Assembly (NCBI RefSeq): GCF_000507145.1
Contig: NZ_AYTO01000044.1
Span: 1-64,000, forward strand
Origin: Bacillus tequilensis KCTC 13622
GTDB taxonomy: Bacteria > Bacillota > Bacilli > Bacillales > Bacillaceae
Reading direction: 5' to 3'
DNA: 64,000 nt
Part shown: piece by piece, positions 47,101 to 57,200 of the stretch
Position numbering within the stretch: the stretch's first letter is position 1
Layout: each line of letters opens with the position of its first letter
Program-made: the position numbers and the translations under genes
Notes under the pieces: generated by a model
Told to the model about the DNA's origin: nothing
Databases searched by the model: none
Seen by the model: the letters and a program-made list of their open reading frames with translations, nothing else

Positions 47101-50100
47101 GCTGATTGAACTTCAACCTGACTGCGGAATTCTGATGTTTGATATGCACCATATTATTTCTGACGGAACATCCATGAGCGTATTGATTAAAGAATTTATC
47201 CGGATTTATGAAGGAGAGACATTACCGCCCCTTCGCATCCAGTACAAGGACTACGCAGTATGGCAGACCGGCGAAGCGCGGTTAAAACAGATCCAAAATC
47301 AAGAAGCCTATTGGTTAGAGCTGTACAGCGGCGACGTTCCTGTCCTTCATCTGCCGACCGATTATATCCGGCCGTCGGCACGGGATTTTGCGGGAGCCAC
47401 AATGCAGTTTACGCTTGATAAGCAAAAAAGCGCCGGATTAAAGCAGCTGGCATCCCAAACCGAATCGACTTTATATATGGTGCTCCTTGCGTCTTATACA
47501 TTATTGCTTTCAAAATACAGCGGCCAGGAAGACATTATTGTCGGCAGTCCTATAGCGGGAAGACCGCACGCCGATTTGGAACCGATTATCGGAATGTTTG
47601 TGAATACACTGGCCATGAGAAATTACCCTGAAAAAGGGAAGACGTTCTCTCAGTATCTGTCCGAGGTGAAGGAGAATGCATTAAAAGCTTATGAGCATCA
47701 AGATTATCCGTTCGAAGCGCTGATCGATCAACTGAATATCGCCAGAGACTTGAGCCGTAATCCATTGTTTGACACCATGTTTGTGCTTCAAAACACGGAG
47801 CAGGAACAGTTAGAGATAAATGACGTCACTTTCAAACCATATCCAAACGGACATACGATGGCTAAATTTGATTTAACCTTAACGGCTGTGGAAGAAGAGT
47901 CGGGTATTCAGTTCACGATGGAATACTTGACGGCTCTGTTTAAACCGGAAACGATCGAACGCATGATGGGGCATTTTGTGCAGCTGATTGATTCGATTAT
48001 TAAACAGCCTGATGCCGAGCTGGCTCGTCTGAATATGATGACCAAGGAAGAGGAAAGAGACATTCAGCAACTCTTTAACGATACTGCAGTTGCGGAAAAA
48101 CGAATTCCAACTACGGTTCATCAGCTTTTTGAGCAGCAGGCTGAGCTTAACCCGGATCATGAAGCCGTCCGGTTTGGAAATCAGACGCTGACTTATCGTC
48201 AGCTGAATGAACGCTCCAATCAGCTGGCTCGCGTCCTTCAAGATAAAGGTATTGGCACTGATCAGGTGGTTGCCGTTCTCACGGATCGCTCAGCAAATAT
48301 GATCATCGGCATTTTAGCCATATTAAAGGCGGGCGGAGCATTTCTACCTATCGATCCCGAACTTCCTGATGAACGGCGGGCTTTTATGCTGAAAGACAGC
48401 GGCGCCAGTGTGCTTTTGTCTGGCGCAGGTTATGCCATTCCGACGCTCTTTAAAGGGGAAGTGCTTCTGCTTGATGATCCGATAATATATCAAGGCAGAG
48501 CAGACAATCTTAATCTTTCCTGCTCGGAAAATGATTTAATGTATGTTATTTACACGTCAGGCACAACGGGGCAGCCGAAAGGCGTTCAGCTGGAGCACAA
48601 GACCATGACGAATCTGCTCGCTTATGAGCAGGCTCATACGCCGCTTCACTTTGACAGAGTACTGCAATTTGCCGCAATGAGCTTTGATGTCTGCTATCAA
48701 GAAATGTTCTCCGCGCTTTCAAGTGGAGGAACACTCTGTATCATCAGCAATGAGGCAAAACGGGAAATACGCCAGCTCAATGAATTTGTCAAAATGCACA
48801 GGATACAAACAGCATTTCTTCCGACCGCGTTCCTTAAGCTTCTTGCCTCGGAGAGACACTATTTCGAACCATTTGCCGAGTGCGTGGATCACATCATCGC
48901 TGCGGGAGAACAGCTCATCGCAACAAGGATGCTGCGTGACATGCTGGCGCGCCACCAAGTCACATTGCATAATCATTACGGTCCGTCGGAGACGCATGTT
49001 GTGACCATGTATACCGTCGATCCTGATACAAATCAGGAGATTCAGCCGATCGGCAAACCGATTTCAAATACGGAGATTTTCATTTTGAATGAAGCCGGAA
49101 CGCTTCAGCCTGTCGGAATCGTCGGTGAACTTTGTATTTCAGGAGTGAGCCTGGCCAGAGGCTATCATAACAGGGAGTCTTTGACGCTCGAAACTTTTGT
49201 TCCCCACCCATATGACTCGAATCAACGGATGTATAAAACAGGCGATCTGGCTCGTTACCTTCCCGACGGAAACATTGAATATGCAGGAAGGAGAGACCAT
49301 CAGGTCAAAATTCGCGGTTACCGGATTGAACTCGGCGAGGCGGAAGCCGCTCTGCTGAGCCTCGAGCATGTACAGGAAGCAGTCGTTCTGTCCAGAGAAA
49401 ATGCAGATGGCCAAAGCGATTTATATGCCTATTTTACAGCGGAGCAATCACTCTCGATCAGTCAGCTGAAAGAAAAACTTGCTGGCCAAATACCGGGATA
49501 CATGATCCCTTCATACTTCATCCAGCTGGAGAAACTGCCGCTAACCGGCAATGGAAAAGTAAATCGAAGAGCATTACCGATGCCTGAAGCAGGTTTGCAA
49601 ACGGGAACCGACTACGTTGCTCCGCGGACGAATATGGAAGAGCAGCTGATATGCATCTGGCAAGACGTTTTGAAGGTAAAAGAAATAGGTGTAAAAGATA
49701 ACTTTTTCGATTTGGGCGGCCACTCGTTGCGGGGGATGACACTCATCGCCAAAATTCATAAGCAATTCAGCAAAAACATTTCATTAAGAGAAGTCTTTCA
49801 ATGTCCGACAGTTGAGGAAATGGCAAAGGCAATTGCAGGAGCTGAAACCAACGGGCCGGATTACATTCCGAAAGCCAAAGCAAAAGATGTCTATCCTGTA
49901 TCGTCCGTACAGAAAATGGTTTACCTGTCAACACAAATAGAAGGTGGAGAACTGAGCTACAATATGCCGGGAATCCTTACATTAGAAGGAAAACTCGACA
50001 TGAATCGCTTGCAAACCGCTTTCCAAAGACTGATCCAGCGTCATGAATCGCTGCGTACCGGTTTTGAAATGGTCCGCGGAGAACTGATGCAGGTGATCAA

Positions 50101-51211
50101 ACCGCAAGTGGAGTTTTCGATGGAAAGATACAAGGCAACAGCTGACGAGGTTGAGGAATGTTTCCGCACCTTCGTGCGGCCGTTCGATCTCAGCCAGGCT
50201 CCATTACTCAGGGCCGGACTCATCGAGTTAGAACAAGACCTGCATATTTTCATGTTTGACATGCACCACATCATCACGGACGGCGCCTCCATGAACATTT
50301 TTGTCGAAGAACTGATTCAATTGTATGACGGCAAAGAGTTAGCTCCGCTCCGTATTCAGTACAAAGACTTTACGGAATGGAAACATCAAAAAGAACAGAG
50401 AGAACGAATCAAGAAGCAGGAAGAGTATTGGCTTGGTGTATTTCATGAAGAGCTCCCGTCATTCGAGCTTCCGAAAGATTTTGCGAGACCGCCGGTTAGA
50501 AGCTTTGATGGGAAAAGGCACAATTTTACGCTCGATAAGACTGTCACCCAAGGGATAAAGCAGCTGGAAGAATTGACCGGAACGACCGCTTACATGATTT
50601 TGTTCTCGGCCTATTCCATACTGCTGGCAAAATACAGCGGTCAAGATGATATCGTCGTCGGCACACCTATTGCGGGGAGACCGCATGCGGATTTGGAACC
50701 CATTATCGGAATGTTTGTCAATACATTAGCCATCCGCACCGCTCCGATGGCGGAAAAGACATTTTTGGATTATATAACTGAAACGAAAGAAACCATGCTG
50801 AAGGCTTTTGAACATCAAGAGTATCCTTTTGAAGAATTAGTTGAAAAACTGGGTGTAAAACGGGACTTAAGCCGCAATCCATTGTTTGATACGATGTTTG
50901 TCCTGCAAAATACGGAACATACGGATATTGAAGTGGACTCTCTCGCAGTCAGACCTTATGAACAAACGGAGACGGCAGCCAAGTTTGATTTACAGCTGAA
51001 CTTCTTAATAGATCAAGATGAGATTCAGGGCAGTTTTGATTACTGTACAAAACTGTTTAAAAAGAAAACCATTGCTGTATTGGCCAAGGATTACGTCATG
51101 ATCCTTTCGGCGATTATGAGAAACCCATCCATTCCTTTAAAAGACATTCAATTAAGCGAAAAAGTAAACAAAAGGAAACATCTCGCAAGCACAATCGAAT
51201 TGGATTTCTAA
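35117..51211 (+). CDS. mycB: Iturin-family NRPS, second subunit (Tyr-Asn-Gln-Pro; MycB/ItuB type)
   Basis: 5364 residues, four modules; GAGGTG ribosome site before ATG 35117. It opens with only the C-terminal lobe of a condensation domain (1 to about 260, no HHxxxDG); the full C domain sits at the end of MycA. Module 1: A code D-A-L-S-V-G-E-V-V (Asp456; Tyr), carrier Ser799, epimerase HHLVIDG at 979. Module 2: C (HHILMDG 1452), A D-L-T-K-I-G-E-V-G (Asp1967; Asn), carrier Ser2311, epimerase HHLIVDG at 2491. Module 3: C (HHIVMDG 2961), A D-A-Q-D-L-G-V-V-D (Asp3478; Gln), carrier Ser3831. Module 4: C (HHIISDG 4011), A D-V-Q-F-I-A-H-V-V (Asp4524; Pro), carrier Ser4870. A final C domain (HHIITDG 5050) serves the next subunit. 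Predicts D-Tyr2, D-Asn3, L-Gln4, L-Pro5, common to iturin A, mycosubtilin and mojavensin. Ends in TIELDF. Confidence 0.96.
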   Translation: MSVFRNQETYWENLFNEEDGLSAFPYFKAADKASLARTGYQEKYICRSLSPEVSQRIMTMANHSDMAAYLILLAGIECLLYKYTDRTSLILGIPTVSKQKSSQSAVNTVVLLKNTLSNESTFKTVFEQLKEAVNDSLKNQNLPFRKMVQHLNVHYNDERLPLIHTVVSLNEIHSLQFKEDIAADTLFHFDLENNGIHLKLFYNGNLYDERYMDQMTAHLDQLLSVILFHPQAEIHTAEMIPEAEKQKLLFDFNDTGRDFSGKRTVYQLFEEQAERTPEHTAVKFKNAHLTYRELNEKANRLARTLRNCGVHADTLVAILADRSLEMIVSMIAVWKAGGAYVPLDPEYPKERLQYLLHDANADILLVQHHLKNSLTFDRPTIDLNDEVSYHADGSLLSPIAEHSHLAYVIYTSGTTGKPKGVMIEHGGIVNSLQWKKAFFNHSAKDRVLVLYPYVFDAFILNFFGPLISGATMYLLPNEENKDLFAIQNAMKQERITHFSTSPRLLKTMVEQMNAADFIHVQHVVVGGEQLEKDTVEKLYSLQPHIRINNEYGPTENSVVSTFHPVQTDDEQITIGKPVANHQTYILGSHQQIQPIGVPGELYVGGAGVARGYLNQPELTEEKFVQHLLLPGQKMYKTGDLARWLPDGRIEYVGRIDHQVKIRGYRIEIGEVEAAMCTLDNVREAAVVAREDEDGAKQLYAYYVGDPSLTAAQFRDVLSRKLPDFMIPSYFIQLEQIPLTSNGKIDLKALPADEENTRTDNEYIAPRNTTEELLASIWQEVLGAERIGILDNFFDYGGDSIKSIQVSSRLYQAGYKVDMKHLFKYPAIAELSQFVVPIGRMADQEEVTGSTNLTPIQHWFFEQKMPQAHHYNQAVMLYSAEGLKEAPLRRTMERIASHHDALRMIFEKTPNGYAPRITGTDESELYHLEVMNYKEETDPAQAIADKANEIQRSMALDRGPLMKLGLFQCPDGDHLLIAIHHLVIDGVSWRILLEDFASGYEQAERGQTIQLPQKTDSFPFWADQLSKYAKETDMEEEIAYWAELSSTEPQPLPKDKISEGSLLRDSEEVTIQWTKEETEQLLKQANRAYNTDINDLLLTSLGLSVHRWTGMEDIAVNVEGHGREPIIPDADISRTIGWFTSQYPVVLRMEAGKDLSQRIKTVKEGLRRIPDKGMNYSIIKYVSGHPEADILQLNPEISFNYLGQFDQNLNHQALRMSPFSTGLSMNENQERTAVLDVNGMISEGTLSLTLSYSSKQYERPTMAQFARNLKESLQEVIAHCVSRQQTSLTPSDILLKDISIDELEQLLEQTRELGEAENIYPLTPMQKGMLFHSLFDPNSGAYFQQTMFDLHGELDIDAFSKSLDGLSQKYDIFRTNFYRGWKDQPLQIIFKTKKIGFEFIDLREMKESQKEEMVQEYARKDKMRGFDLEKDALMRLLILRTAEKTYRFIWSFHHILMDGWCLPLITKEIFEHYFALLHKKQPEQSSITPYSQYIEWLGQQDAKEAMAYWDQYLEGYEEQTGLTKDHHAAQDERYISEKVTCEISTDLTLKMKQTAGRRHVTLNTLLQTAWAVLLQKYNRSRDVVFGSVVSGRPAGIPNVETMIGLFINTIPVRFRCEAGTTFAELMKEAQERAVASQQYETHPLYDIQARTTQKQDLITHLMIFENYPVDQYMESIGRQNGSSITISNVQMEEQTNYDFNMTVIPGDEMNISFEYNANVYERASIERVREHFMQILQQVVTDPDIRVDQVDLLTESEKRTLLRTLNDTAAPFPQTPVHQLFEEQSQRTPDQAAVIEKDRQLTYGELNKRANRLARTLRAKGVQTDQPVAIISRNSIESVVGILAVLKSGGAYVPIDPEYPQDRMRYMLDDSEAGIVLMQRDIRKQLAYEGVTVLLDDESSYHQDDSDLAPISDASHLAYVIYTSGSTGRPKGVLIEHRGLTNYIWWAKEVYVKGEKTNFPLYSSISFDLTVTSIFTPLVTGNAIIVYDGEDKTALLESIVHDPRVDIIKLTPAHLQVLKEMNIADQTAVRRMIVGGENLSTRLARSIYEQFEGRIEICNEYGPTETVVGCMIYRYDAAKDRRESVPIGTAAANMSIYVLDENRKPAPIGVPGEIYISGAGVARGYLNRPELTAEKFVDDPFEPGAKMYKTGDLAKWLADGNIEYAGRIDEQVKIRGYRIELGEIEAALLQEEAVKEAVVTARVDAHGFKQLCAYYVSGGQTTAARLRKQLSHSLAGYMVPAYLIELDEMPLTSNGKINRKGLPAPDFELQDRAEYKAPRTKTEEILVSAWESVLGAENVSILDNFFELGGDSIKSIQVSSRLKQSGYKMEIKDLFQYATIAELSPHIKQNLRTADQGEVKGKVSLTPIQHWFFEQTTIDPHYYNQAVMLHAPEGFQETPLRQTLQKIAEHHDALRMTFQTAEKGYEAHHAEIAQSGLYNLEVLNLKAESDPGQTIEAKADEIQSSMHLSDGPLMKAGLFQCADGDHLLIAIHHLIVDGVSWRILLEDLVTGYRQAENGQVIQLPQKTDSFQLWAKKLSEYAQSETIKQEQEYWTKIEQTDVKPLPTDFQETHTTAKDSETATAEWTKEETELLLKQANRAYNTEINDLLLTSLGLSISHWSGLDRIPIHLEGHGREQIIQDMDISRTVGWFTSLYPVVLHAQPGKEISDYIKTTKEGLRQIPHKGIGYGIARYLSGGMPSKLNPEISFNYLGQFDQDLQQHGVQLSSYSCGSDSSGNQERPYVLNINGMITEGRLKLTISYSSKQYAKETIMRLSETIQSRLRTIITHCVQKEQIELTPSDILLKGMTIEELDQLLIQLPHAGEIENVYPLTPMQKGMLFHSLLDEDSHSYFEQASFDLQGELKIDWFKESLERLFETYAVLRTRFHSGWNDTPLQIVYKTQKPQIHFADLRDIEEHRREDAIAAYQREDKAKGFDLARDPLMRIAIFRMEDRNYHLIWSFHHIVMDGWCLPLITNEVFEHYNALLEGRETEQPSAAPYSDYIEWLDRQDQGASKRYWSGYLEGYKGETRILHKTPQHEQKEYAYANVICQCDHEQTKQLQQIANQHQVTLNTLIQTLWGILLQKYSGSADVVFGSVVSGRPAEIPDVEQMIGLFINTIPVRVCCDETSSFADTMQMVQQKALASQSYDTYPLYEIQAQTEQKQNLIDHIMIFENYPIGQQVEETGHHDTELNITNFHMQEHSHYDLNVVVIPGEQLSVHFGFNENEYEKSEVERLCGHFEQLMQQVLQQPSVKIEELELLSQQEKEHMLSHLQSGDMQYQREQTIHELFEEQAHRTPNHIAVVYEGKQLTYGELNRRANQLARTLQAKGVRTDQLVGIMTERSLEMIVGILGVLKAGGAYLPIDPDSPSERIRYILNDSSISVLLYSGKLPDDIGFSGTCIDLMEERFYHEKDSSLALSYQSSQLAYAIYTSGTTGKPKGTLIEHRQVIHLIEGLRRQIYSAYDAELNVAMLAPYYFDASVQQMYASLLSGHTLFIVPKEIVSDGAALCRYYRQHSIDITDGTPAHLKLLIAAGDLQGVTLQHLLIGGEALSKTTVNKLIQLFGDHGVTPGITNVYGPTETCVDASLFNIECSSDAWARSQSYVPIGKPLGRNRMYILDSKKRLQPAGVQGELYIAGDGVGRGYLNLPELTDEKFVADPFVPADRMYRTGDLARLLPDGNIEYIGRIDDQVKIQGFRIELGEIESVMLNVPDIQEAAAAALKDADDEYYLCGYFAADKTIQISELRERMARHLPGYMIPAHFVQLDKMPLTPNGKLNRQLLPAPVKKRDSGIEYVPPQTSAEIQLTAIWEEVLGLEQVGIRDHFFEIGGHSLRATALIAKIQKQMHVQIPLRAVFRFPTIEQLARTITKTELTGYTAIPVIEKRPYYPVSSAQKRLYILNHLEGGELSYNMLGLMAVEGKLDRDKLQQAFRTLILRHESLRTGFKMADGEPVQYVLDHAAFEAEWYQGEDDDADLYIRQFIRPFHLDEPPLLRVGLIELQPDCGILMFDMHHIISDGTSMSVLIKEFIRIYEGETLPPLRIQYKDYAVWQTGEARLKQIQNQEAYWLELYSGDVPVLHLPTDYIRPSARDFAGATMQFTLDKQKSAGLKQLASQTESTLYMVLLASYTLLLSKYSGQEDIIVGSPIAGRPHADLEPIIGMFVNTLAMRNYPEKGKTFSQYLSEVKENALKAYEHQDYPFEALIDQLNIARDLSRNPLFDTMFVLQNTEQEQLEINDVTFKPYPNGHTMAKFDLTLTAVEEESGIQFTMEYLTALFKPETIERMMGHFVQLIDSIIKQPDAELARLNMMTKEEERDIQQLFNDTAVAEKRIPTTVHQLFEQQAELNPDHEAVRFGNQTLTYRQLNERSNQLARVLQDKGIGTDQVVAVLTDRSANMIIGILAILKAGGAFLPIDPELPDERRAFMLKDSGASVLLSGAGYAIPTLFKGEVLLLDDPIIYQGRADNLNLSCSENDLMYVIYTSGTTGQPKGVQLEHKTMTNLLAYEQAHTPLHFDRVLQFAAMSFDVCYQEMFSALSSGGTLCIISNEAKREIRQLNEFVKMHRIQTAFLPTAFLKLLASERHYFEPFAECVDHIIAAGEQLIATRMLRDMLARHQVTLHNHYGPSETHVVTMYTVDPDTNQEIQPIGKPISNTEIFILNEAGTLQPVGIVGELCISGVSLARGYHNRESLTLETFVPHPYDSNQRMYKTGDLARYLPDGNIEYAGRRDHQVKIRGYRIELGEAEAALLSLEHVQEAVVLSRENADGQSDLYAYFTAEQSLSISQLKEKLAGQIPGYMIPSYFIQLEKLPLTGNGKVNRRALPMPEAGLQTGTDYVAPRTNMEEQLICIWQDVLKVKEIGVKDNFFDLGGHSLRGMTLIAKIHKQFSKNISLREVFQCPTVEEMAKAIAGAETNGPDYIPKAKAKDVYPVSSVQKMVYLSTQIEGGELSYNMPGILTLEGKLDMNRLQTAFQRLIQRHESLRTGFEMVRGELMQVIKPQVEFSMERYKATADEVEECFRTFVRPFDLSQAPLLRAGLIELEQDLHIFMFDMHHIITDGASMNIFVEELIQLYDGKELAPLRIQYKDFTEWKHQKEQRERIKKQEEYWLGVFHEELPSFELPKDFARPPVRSFDGKRHNFTLDKTVTQGIKQLEELTGTTAYMILFSAYSILLAKYSGQDDIVVGTPIAGRPHADLEPIIGMFVNTLAIRTAPMAEKTFLDYITETKETMLKAFEHQEYPFEELVEKLGVKRDLSRNPLFDTMFVLQNTEHTDIEVDSLAVRPYEQTETAAKFDLQLNFLIDQDEIQGSFDYCTKLFKKKTIAVLAKDYVMILSAIMRNPSIPLKDIQLSEKVNKRKHLASTIELDF

Positions 51212-51218
51212 TCACGGG

Positions 51219-51254
51219 GGCAGCGGCTGTCCCGGCATGAATGCCGCGGCTGCC
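51219..51254 (+). repeat. Intercistronic hairpin between mycB and mycC
   Basis: Inner arms CGGCAT (51233-51238) and ATGCCG (51241-51246), outer arms GGCAGC (51219) and GCTGCC (to 51254) with an internal loop. GC-rich, no T run, so not a standard terminator. The mycB-mycC gap is 88 bases; the mycA-mycB gap is 45 and has no such structure. Confidence 0.65.
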
Positions 51255-51299
51255 GCCAGCTGCCTGAAAACAGGAATGAAACCAACTGGAGGGATATGA

Positions 51300-54200
51300 G
51301 TGTCAGAATTCAAACAACAGGAGTTGTTCTGGGGCCGAATGTTTCACACGGAAGACCGTCCTAGTGCATTCCCTTCGTTTCAAATGTCCGACTCAACAGT
51401 AAAGCGTGATGCAGCGAGTGGATCTGACTGTATTCACAGTTCATTGAGTGCGGATGTATCACGGCGCATCCTGTCCATGACGAACCAAACGCCAATGGCC
51501 GTCTATCTGGTTCTCCTGATCGGAATTGAATCTCTGCTGTACAAATACACAGGAGAAGAGAACGTAATTACAGGGATTCCAACCTTTGAAGACGAAACTG
51601 ATGAAGATTTTCGTTTAGAACAGCTCATGTTAATCAAGCAGAATATCAATGCCGACAGTACGTTTAAATCGATATTCCACGAACTGAAACATACGCTGGA
51701 CGAAGCAATCTTATATCAGGACGTTCCCTTTGAAAAAATGGCCGGACAGCTGCAGCTGAACTATAATAAAAATCATTTGCCGATCATCAATACGGTTGTT
51801 TCATTAGAGCAAATTCATTCTGATCGTTTCATAGAAACGGCTGCTGCAGATGCTTTGTTTCAGTTTGCTATGGGGGAAGACTCGATAAATGTAAAGTTAT
51901 GTTTTAATGAACAAGCTTATGACCGCGAGTATATGATACAGGTGATCGGGCATTTAAATCGTCTATTTTCTATCATGTTATTCCAGCCCGACCTCACTCT
52001 CGGCCAAGTGGATATCTTGTCTGAAGCGGAGACTAATACTTTTCTCGCTGACTATCATCATACGAAAACTGAATATCCGCGGGATAAGACGATTTATCAG
52101 TTATTCGAAGCACAGGTGAAACGAACACCGGATCAACCAGCCATTATTTGCGGAGAAAAGCAATTCACGTATCGCCAGCTCAATGAACGCGCCAATCAAT
52201 TAGCCCGAACCTTGAGGGCCAAGGGCGTTATGGCGGACCGGCTCACCGCCGTCATCAGTGAACACAGCATCGAACTGGTTGTGGGAATACTGGCCGTATT
52301 AAAAGCGGGAGGGGCCTATGTGCCAATTGATCCGGATTATCCGAAGCATCGCATACAGTATATAGTAGAAGACTCCCAAGCTGATATCATCCTGACGCAG
52401 AGCCATCTTCAAAAACAGTTGGAACTTGCGGGCACAATGGTTTTCCTCGATCAGGAAAGCTCTTACCACGAAGACGGCTCTGACCTGGAACCGATCAGCA
52501 GTACGAAGGATTTGGCTTATGTCATTTATACGTCAGGCTCCACAGGCAAGCCTAAAGGAGTGGCAATTGAGCATCAGGGCTTAACCAATTATATTTGGTG
52601 GGCCCGCCGGGTCTATGTCAAAGGGGAAAAAACCAACTTTCCCCTATATTCGTCCATCGCTTTTGATCTGACGATAACGTCTGTTTTCACTCCGCTCATT
52701 ACAGGAAATTCCATTATTGTCTACAGAGGAGAAAACAGTGCTGCCTTGCTTGATTCCATTATTCAGGATTCAAGGACGGATATTATCAAACTGACCCCGG
52801 CGCACTTGCAGTTATTGAAAGAGATGAATATCCCTGCTGAGTGCACCATTCGGAAATTCATTGTCGGCGGTGACAATTTAAGCACGCGGCTCGCCCGAAG
52901 CATCAGCGGGAAATTCGGCGGAAAAATCGAAATTTTTAACGAATACGGGCCTACAGAGACAGTCGTCGGCTGTATGATTTATTCCTTTGATCCGCAAAAC
53001 GACAGACGGGAATCAGTGCCGATCGGAACCGCCGCGGACAACATGAACATTTTCGTGCTGGATAAGAGCATGAAACCGGTGCCGGCCGGCGTCCCGGGAG
53101 AAATCTATATCAGCGGGGACGGCATCGCCAGAGGATACTTGAACAGAGCGGAATTAACAGCGGAAAGATTTTTGCAGCACCCCTTTGTGCCAGAGGTGAA
53201 AATGTACCGGACGGGAGATTTAGCAAGGCGGCTGCCGGACGGAAATATCGAATATTTAGGCCGGATCGACCACCAGGTGAAAATCCGCGGTTACCGCATT
53301 GAAATCGGGGAAGTCGAATCCGCATTTTTCCAAATACCGCCGATTCAAGAAGCTCTCGTTATGGCACAAGAAACCAACGGGGAAACATCCTTGTGCGCCT
53401 ATTATACCGCACAGCATTCTTTAACCGCAGGCGAAATTCGGGAGCACCTGTCCCGGCAGCTTCCGTCCTATATGATCCCTGCTTATTTTGTACAGCTGGC
53501 AGCGATGCCGCTTACTTCCAACGGAAAAATAGATCGTCAGGCGCTGCCTGCTCCAACGGGAAATCTCACTGGCAATCCCTATACAGCTCCGCGGACAGAA
53601 CTGGAAAAAATACTGGCCGGGGTGTGGGAATCCGTATTAGGCGCCGAACAGGTCGGAATCGATGATCATTTCTTTGAGCTGGGAGGAGATTCGATTAAGT
53701 CGATTCAGGTGACCTCAAGCTTATATCAAGCCGGGTATAAGCTTGACATCAAACACTTGTTCAAACACCCGACGATCTCCGGGCTTGCTCCTTTTATTGA
53801 GCCCGTTACCCGAATCGCAGAACAAGGGGAGATCAAAGGCCGTACCTTATTGACGCCGATTCAGCATTGGTTTTTCGCCCGGCAATACCCTGATCCGCAC
53901 CATTATAATCAATCTGTCATGCTTTATTTTAAAGAGGGGTTGGACGAATCGAAGCTTCAGAAAGTCATGAAGAAGATTGCCGAGCATCACGATGCTTTGC
54001 GCATGGTCTATGTTCAGGGAGATCATGAATACGAAGCCAGAACCCGCGGGATCAGTGAAGGAGAATTATTCACCCTCGACGTGTTCTCTTTACTCGAAGA
54101 AAACAACCCTGCCGAAACGATAGAAACGATAGCAAATGACATTCAGCAATCCATCCATTTAGCCGATGGACCGCTCATGAAACTGGGATTGTTTCAATGT

Positions 54201-57200
54201 CAGGATGGCGATCATTTGCTGATTGCGATTCATCATCTGGTTGTAGATGGCGTATCGTGGAGGATTTTACTTGAGGATATAACGTCAGCTTATGAGCAGC
54301 TCCAAAACGGAGAAGCGCTCACGCTCCCTAAGAAGACGGATTCCTATCTGTTATGGGCTGAACGATTGAAACGTTATGCAGAAAGTCCGGAATTTGAAGC
54401 AGAAAATCAATATTGGCTTGAGCAGAGACATATCTCGCAACACAAATTGCCAAAGGACAATGAGCAGGAGACCGGTCTGGCCGAAGACCGGGAAACGATC
54501 ATCGTCCAATGGACAGAGGAAGAAACCGAGCGTTTATTAAAAAAATCGAACCGGGCCTATACGACTGACATTAATGATTTATTGCTGACCGGACTCGGAA
54601 TGGCTGTTCATCGCTGGACGGGGCATGAAGAAATTCATGTTCATCTGGAAGGACACGGCAGGGAATCTATTTTTCAAGACGTTGATATCTCACGTACGGT
54701 GGGCTGGTTCACAACCCAATACCCGGTTTCTCTTCAAATCCAGGCGGACCGGGACATCTCCCAGTGGATTAGGACGGTGAAAGAACAGCTGCGTCAGATT
54801 CCCCAAAAAGGAATAGGATATGGCCTGATGAAATATTTGACCGATCATCCGAAGGCATCAGAATGGACCGGACATCCGGAAATCAGCTTCAATTACCTCG
54901 GACAATTTGATCAAGATTTCGAAAATGGAGGAATCGAAGTATCTCCTTACTCCGGAGGGAAAATTGCGAGCGACAGGCATCCCATTGCCTATACGCTTGA
55001 CATTAACGGCATGATCTCAGACGGCCGGCTGTCATTGGCCATTAGTTACAGCGGTAAACAATATCGAAGAGAAACGATGGAAACATGTGCAGCTCTCTTA
55101 AAGAACAGCCTAAAAGAAGTCATCGAACATTGCGCAGCTCAAGAAGACATTCACCTGACGCCAAGCGATATCTCGCTGAAGGACATAACAATCGAGGAAT
55201 TAGATCAATTTGTTCAGCAAACACAGCATATCGGCGAGATTGAAAATATATATCCTTTAACTCCCATGCAGAAAGGTATGCTGTTCCACAGTTTAATCGA
55301 TTCGTCTTCCAGAGCTTACTTTGAACAAGCCGCTTTTGATCTCAAAGGCGACTTGGATATCGAGGCATTTTCAATGAGTTTGTCACAGCTGGCGGAAAGA
55401 CATGAGATTCTCCGGACTCATTTTTATACGGAATGGAAAGATCAGCCTTTACAGATCGTATTCCGAAAAAAACCGATCGAAATAACTGTTGAAGATATTC
55501 GAAGCATGAAGAATAAACAACGAAACGAGTTCATTGCCAGCTTTGTACAAAAAGATAAGGCAAGAGGATTCGACCTTATCCAAGATTCGTTAATGCGCGT
55601 ATCAATCCTTCGTACAGAGGATGACCAAGTCCGATTGATATGGAGCTTCCATCATATTTTAATGGATGGCTGGTGTCTGCCTCTTATTACGAAAGAAGTG
55701 TTTGAAACCTATTATGAACTTCTTGAGAGAAGAAAACCGGAGCGGGAAGCCGTCACCCCGTACAGCCGGTATATCGAATGGCTGGAAGATCAGGATCATC
55801 AGAACGCTTCAGCCTATTGGCAAAAATATTTGGACGGTTATGAAGGACAAACCGTTTTACTGAAAGAACCTGTCTCAAACCAAGCCAAGGGATATCAAAA
55901 ACAAATGCTTGCATGCCGTCTCGGAAAGCAGCTATCAGAAGAAATCAGACAGACTGCAAGCAAGCATCACGTCACCGTGAATACGTTCATTCAAAGTGCG
56001 TGGGGACTATTGCTGCAAAGATACAACAACAGTCAGGACGTCGTTTTCGGGTCGGTTGTATCCGGACGCCCGGCAGAAATTCCGGGGATTGAATCCATGG
56101 TCGGCTTATTTATTAACACCATTCCCGTACGTATTACCGCTCAGCCTGGAATGACTGTGGAACAAGTGTTGAAAATGAGCCAGGAGCAGGCATTGGCTTC
56201 TCAAGGGTATGATACATTTCCGTTGTATGAAATTCAGGCTCAAACCGAACAAAAGCAGCAGCTGATCAGTCATATTATGGTATTTGAAAATTATCCGGTC
56301 GAGAAACAAATGGAGCATATGAAACCGAATCGTGACGCGCTGGACATTATCAATTTCCATATGGAAGAGCATACCCATTACGATTTCAATTTCATTGTCA
56401 TGCCCGCGGGAGAAATCGACATTCATTTTGTATACAATAGCAACGTCTATGATCATGCAAGTGTCGAACGGATGCAGACGCATTTCATACAAATCATGAA
56501 GCAAATGGCGGACGATCAGGACATTCGCGTTCAAGACCTTGAGATATTAACAGCGGATGAACGATCGCTCCTGATAGACAAGTTCAATGATACGGCGGCA
56601 GAGTATCCAAAGGAAAAGACGATTAATCAATTGTTTGAAGAACAAGCGGAGCGGACGCCGGAGCAAGTGGCGATTGTTTTTGAAGATGAGAAACTAACGT
56701 ATCGACAGCTCAATGAACGGGCTAATCGATTAGCTCGAACATTAAGGGCCAATGGGTTGCAAGCGGACCGGCTCACAGCCATCATCAGCGATCATAGCAT
56801 CGATCTGGTTGTGGGAATACTGGCTGTATTAAAAGCCGGCGGCGCCTACGTACCTATTGATCCGGATTATCCGAAGCACCGCATACAGTATATATTAGAA
56901 GATTCCAAAGCCGAGATTGTCTTGACACAGTACCATCTTCGGCAGAGATCAGCACATGCGGGCACAATCGTTCTCTTAGATGAGGAAAGCTCTTATCACG
57001 AAGAGCATTCTAATCTTGAGCGGACCAGCGATGCGAAGGATTTAGCGTATGCGATTTATACATCTGGCTCGACAGGCAATCCCAAAGGCGTACTAATAGA
57101 GCATCGAGGCTTAACCAATTATATTTGGTGGGCTGCCAAGGTATATGTCAAGGGGGAAAAAGCCAACTTCCCACTGTACTCCTCCATCGCTTTCGACTTA

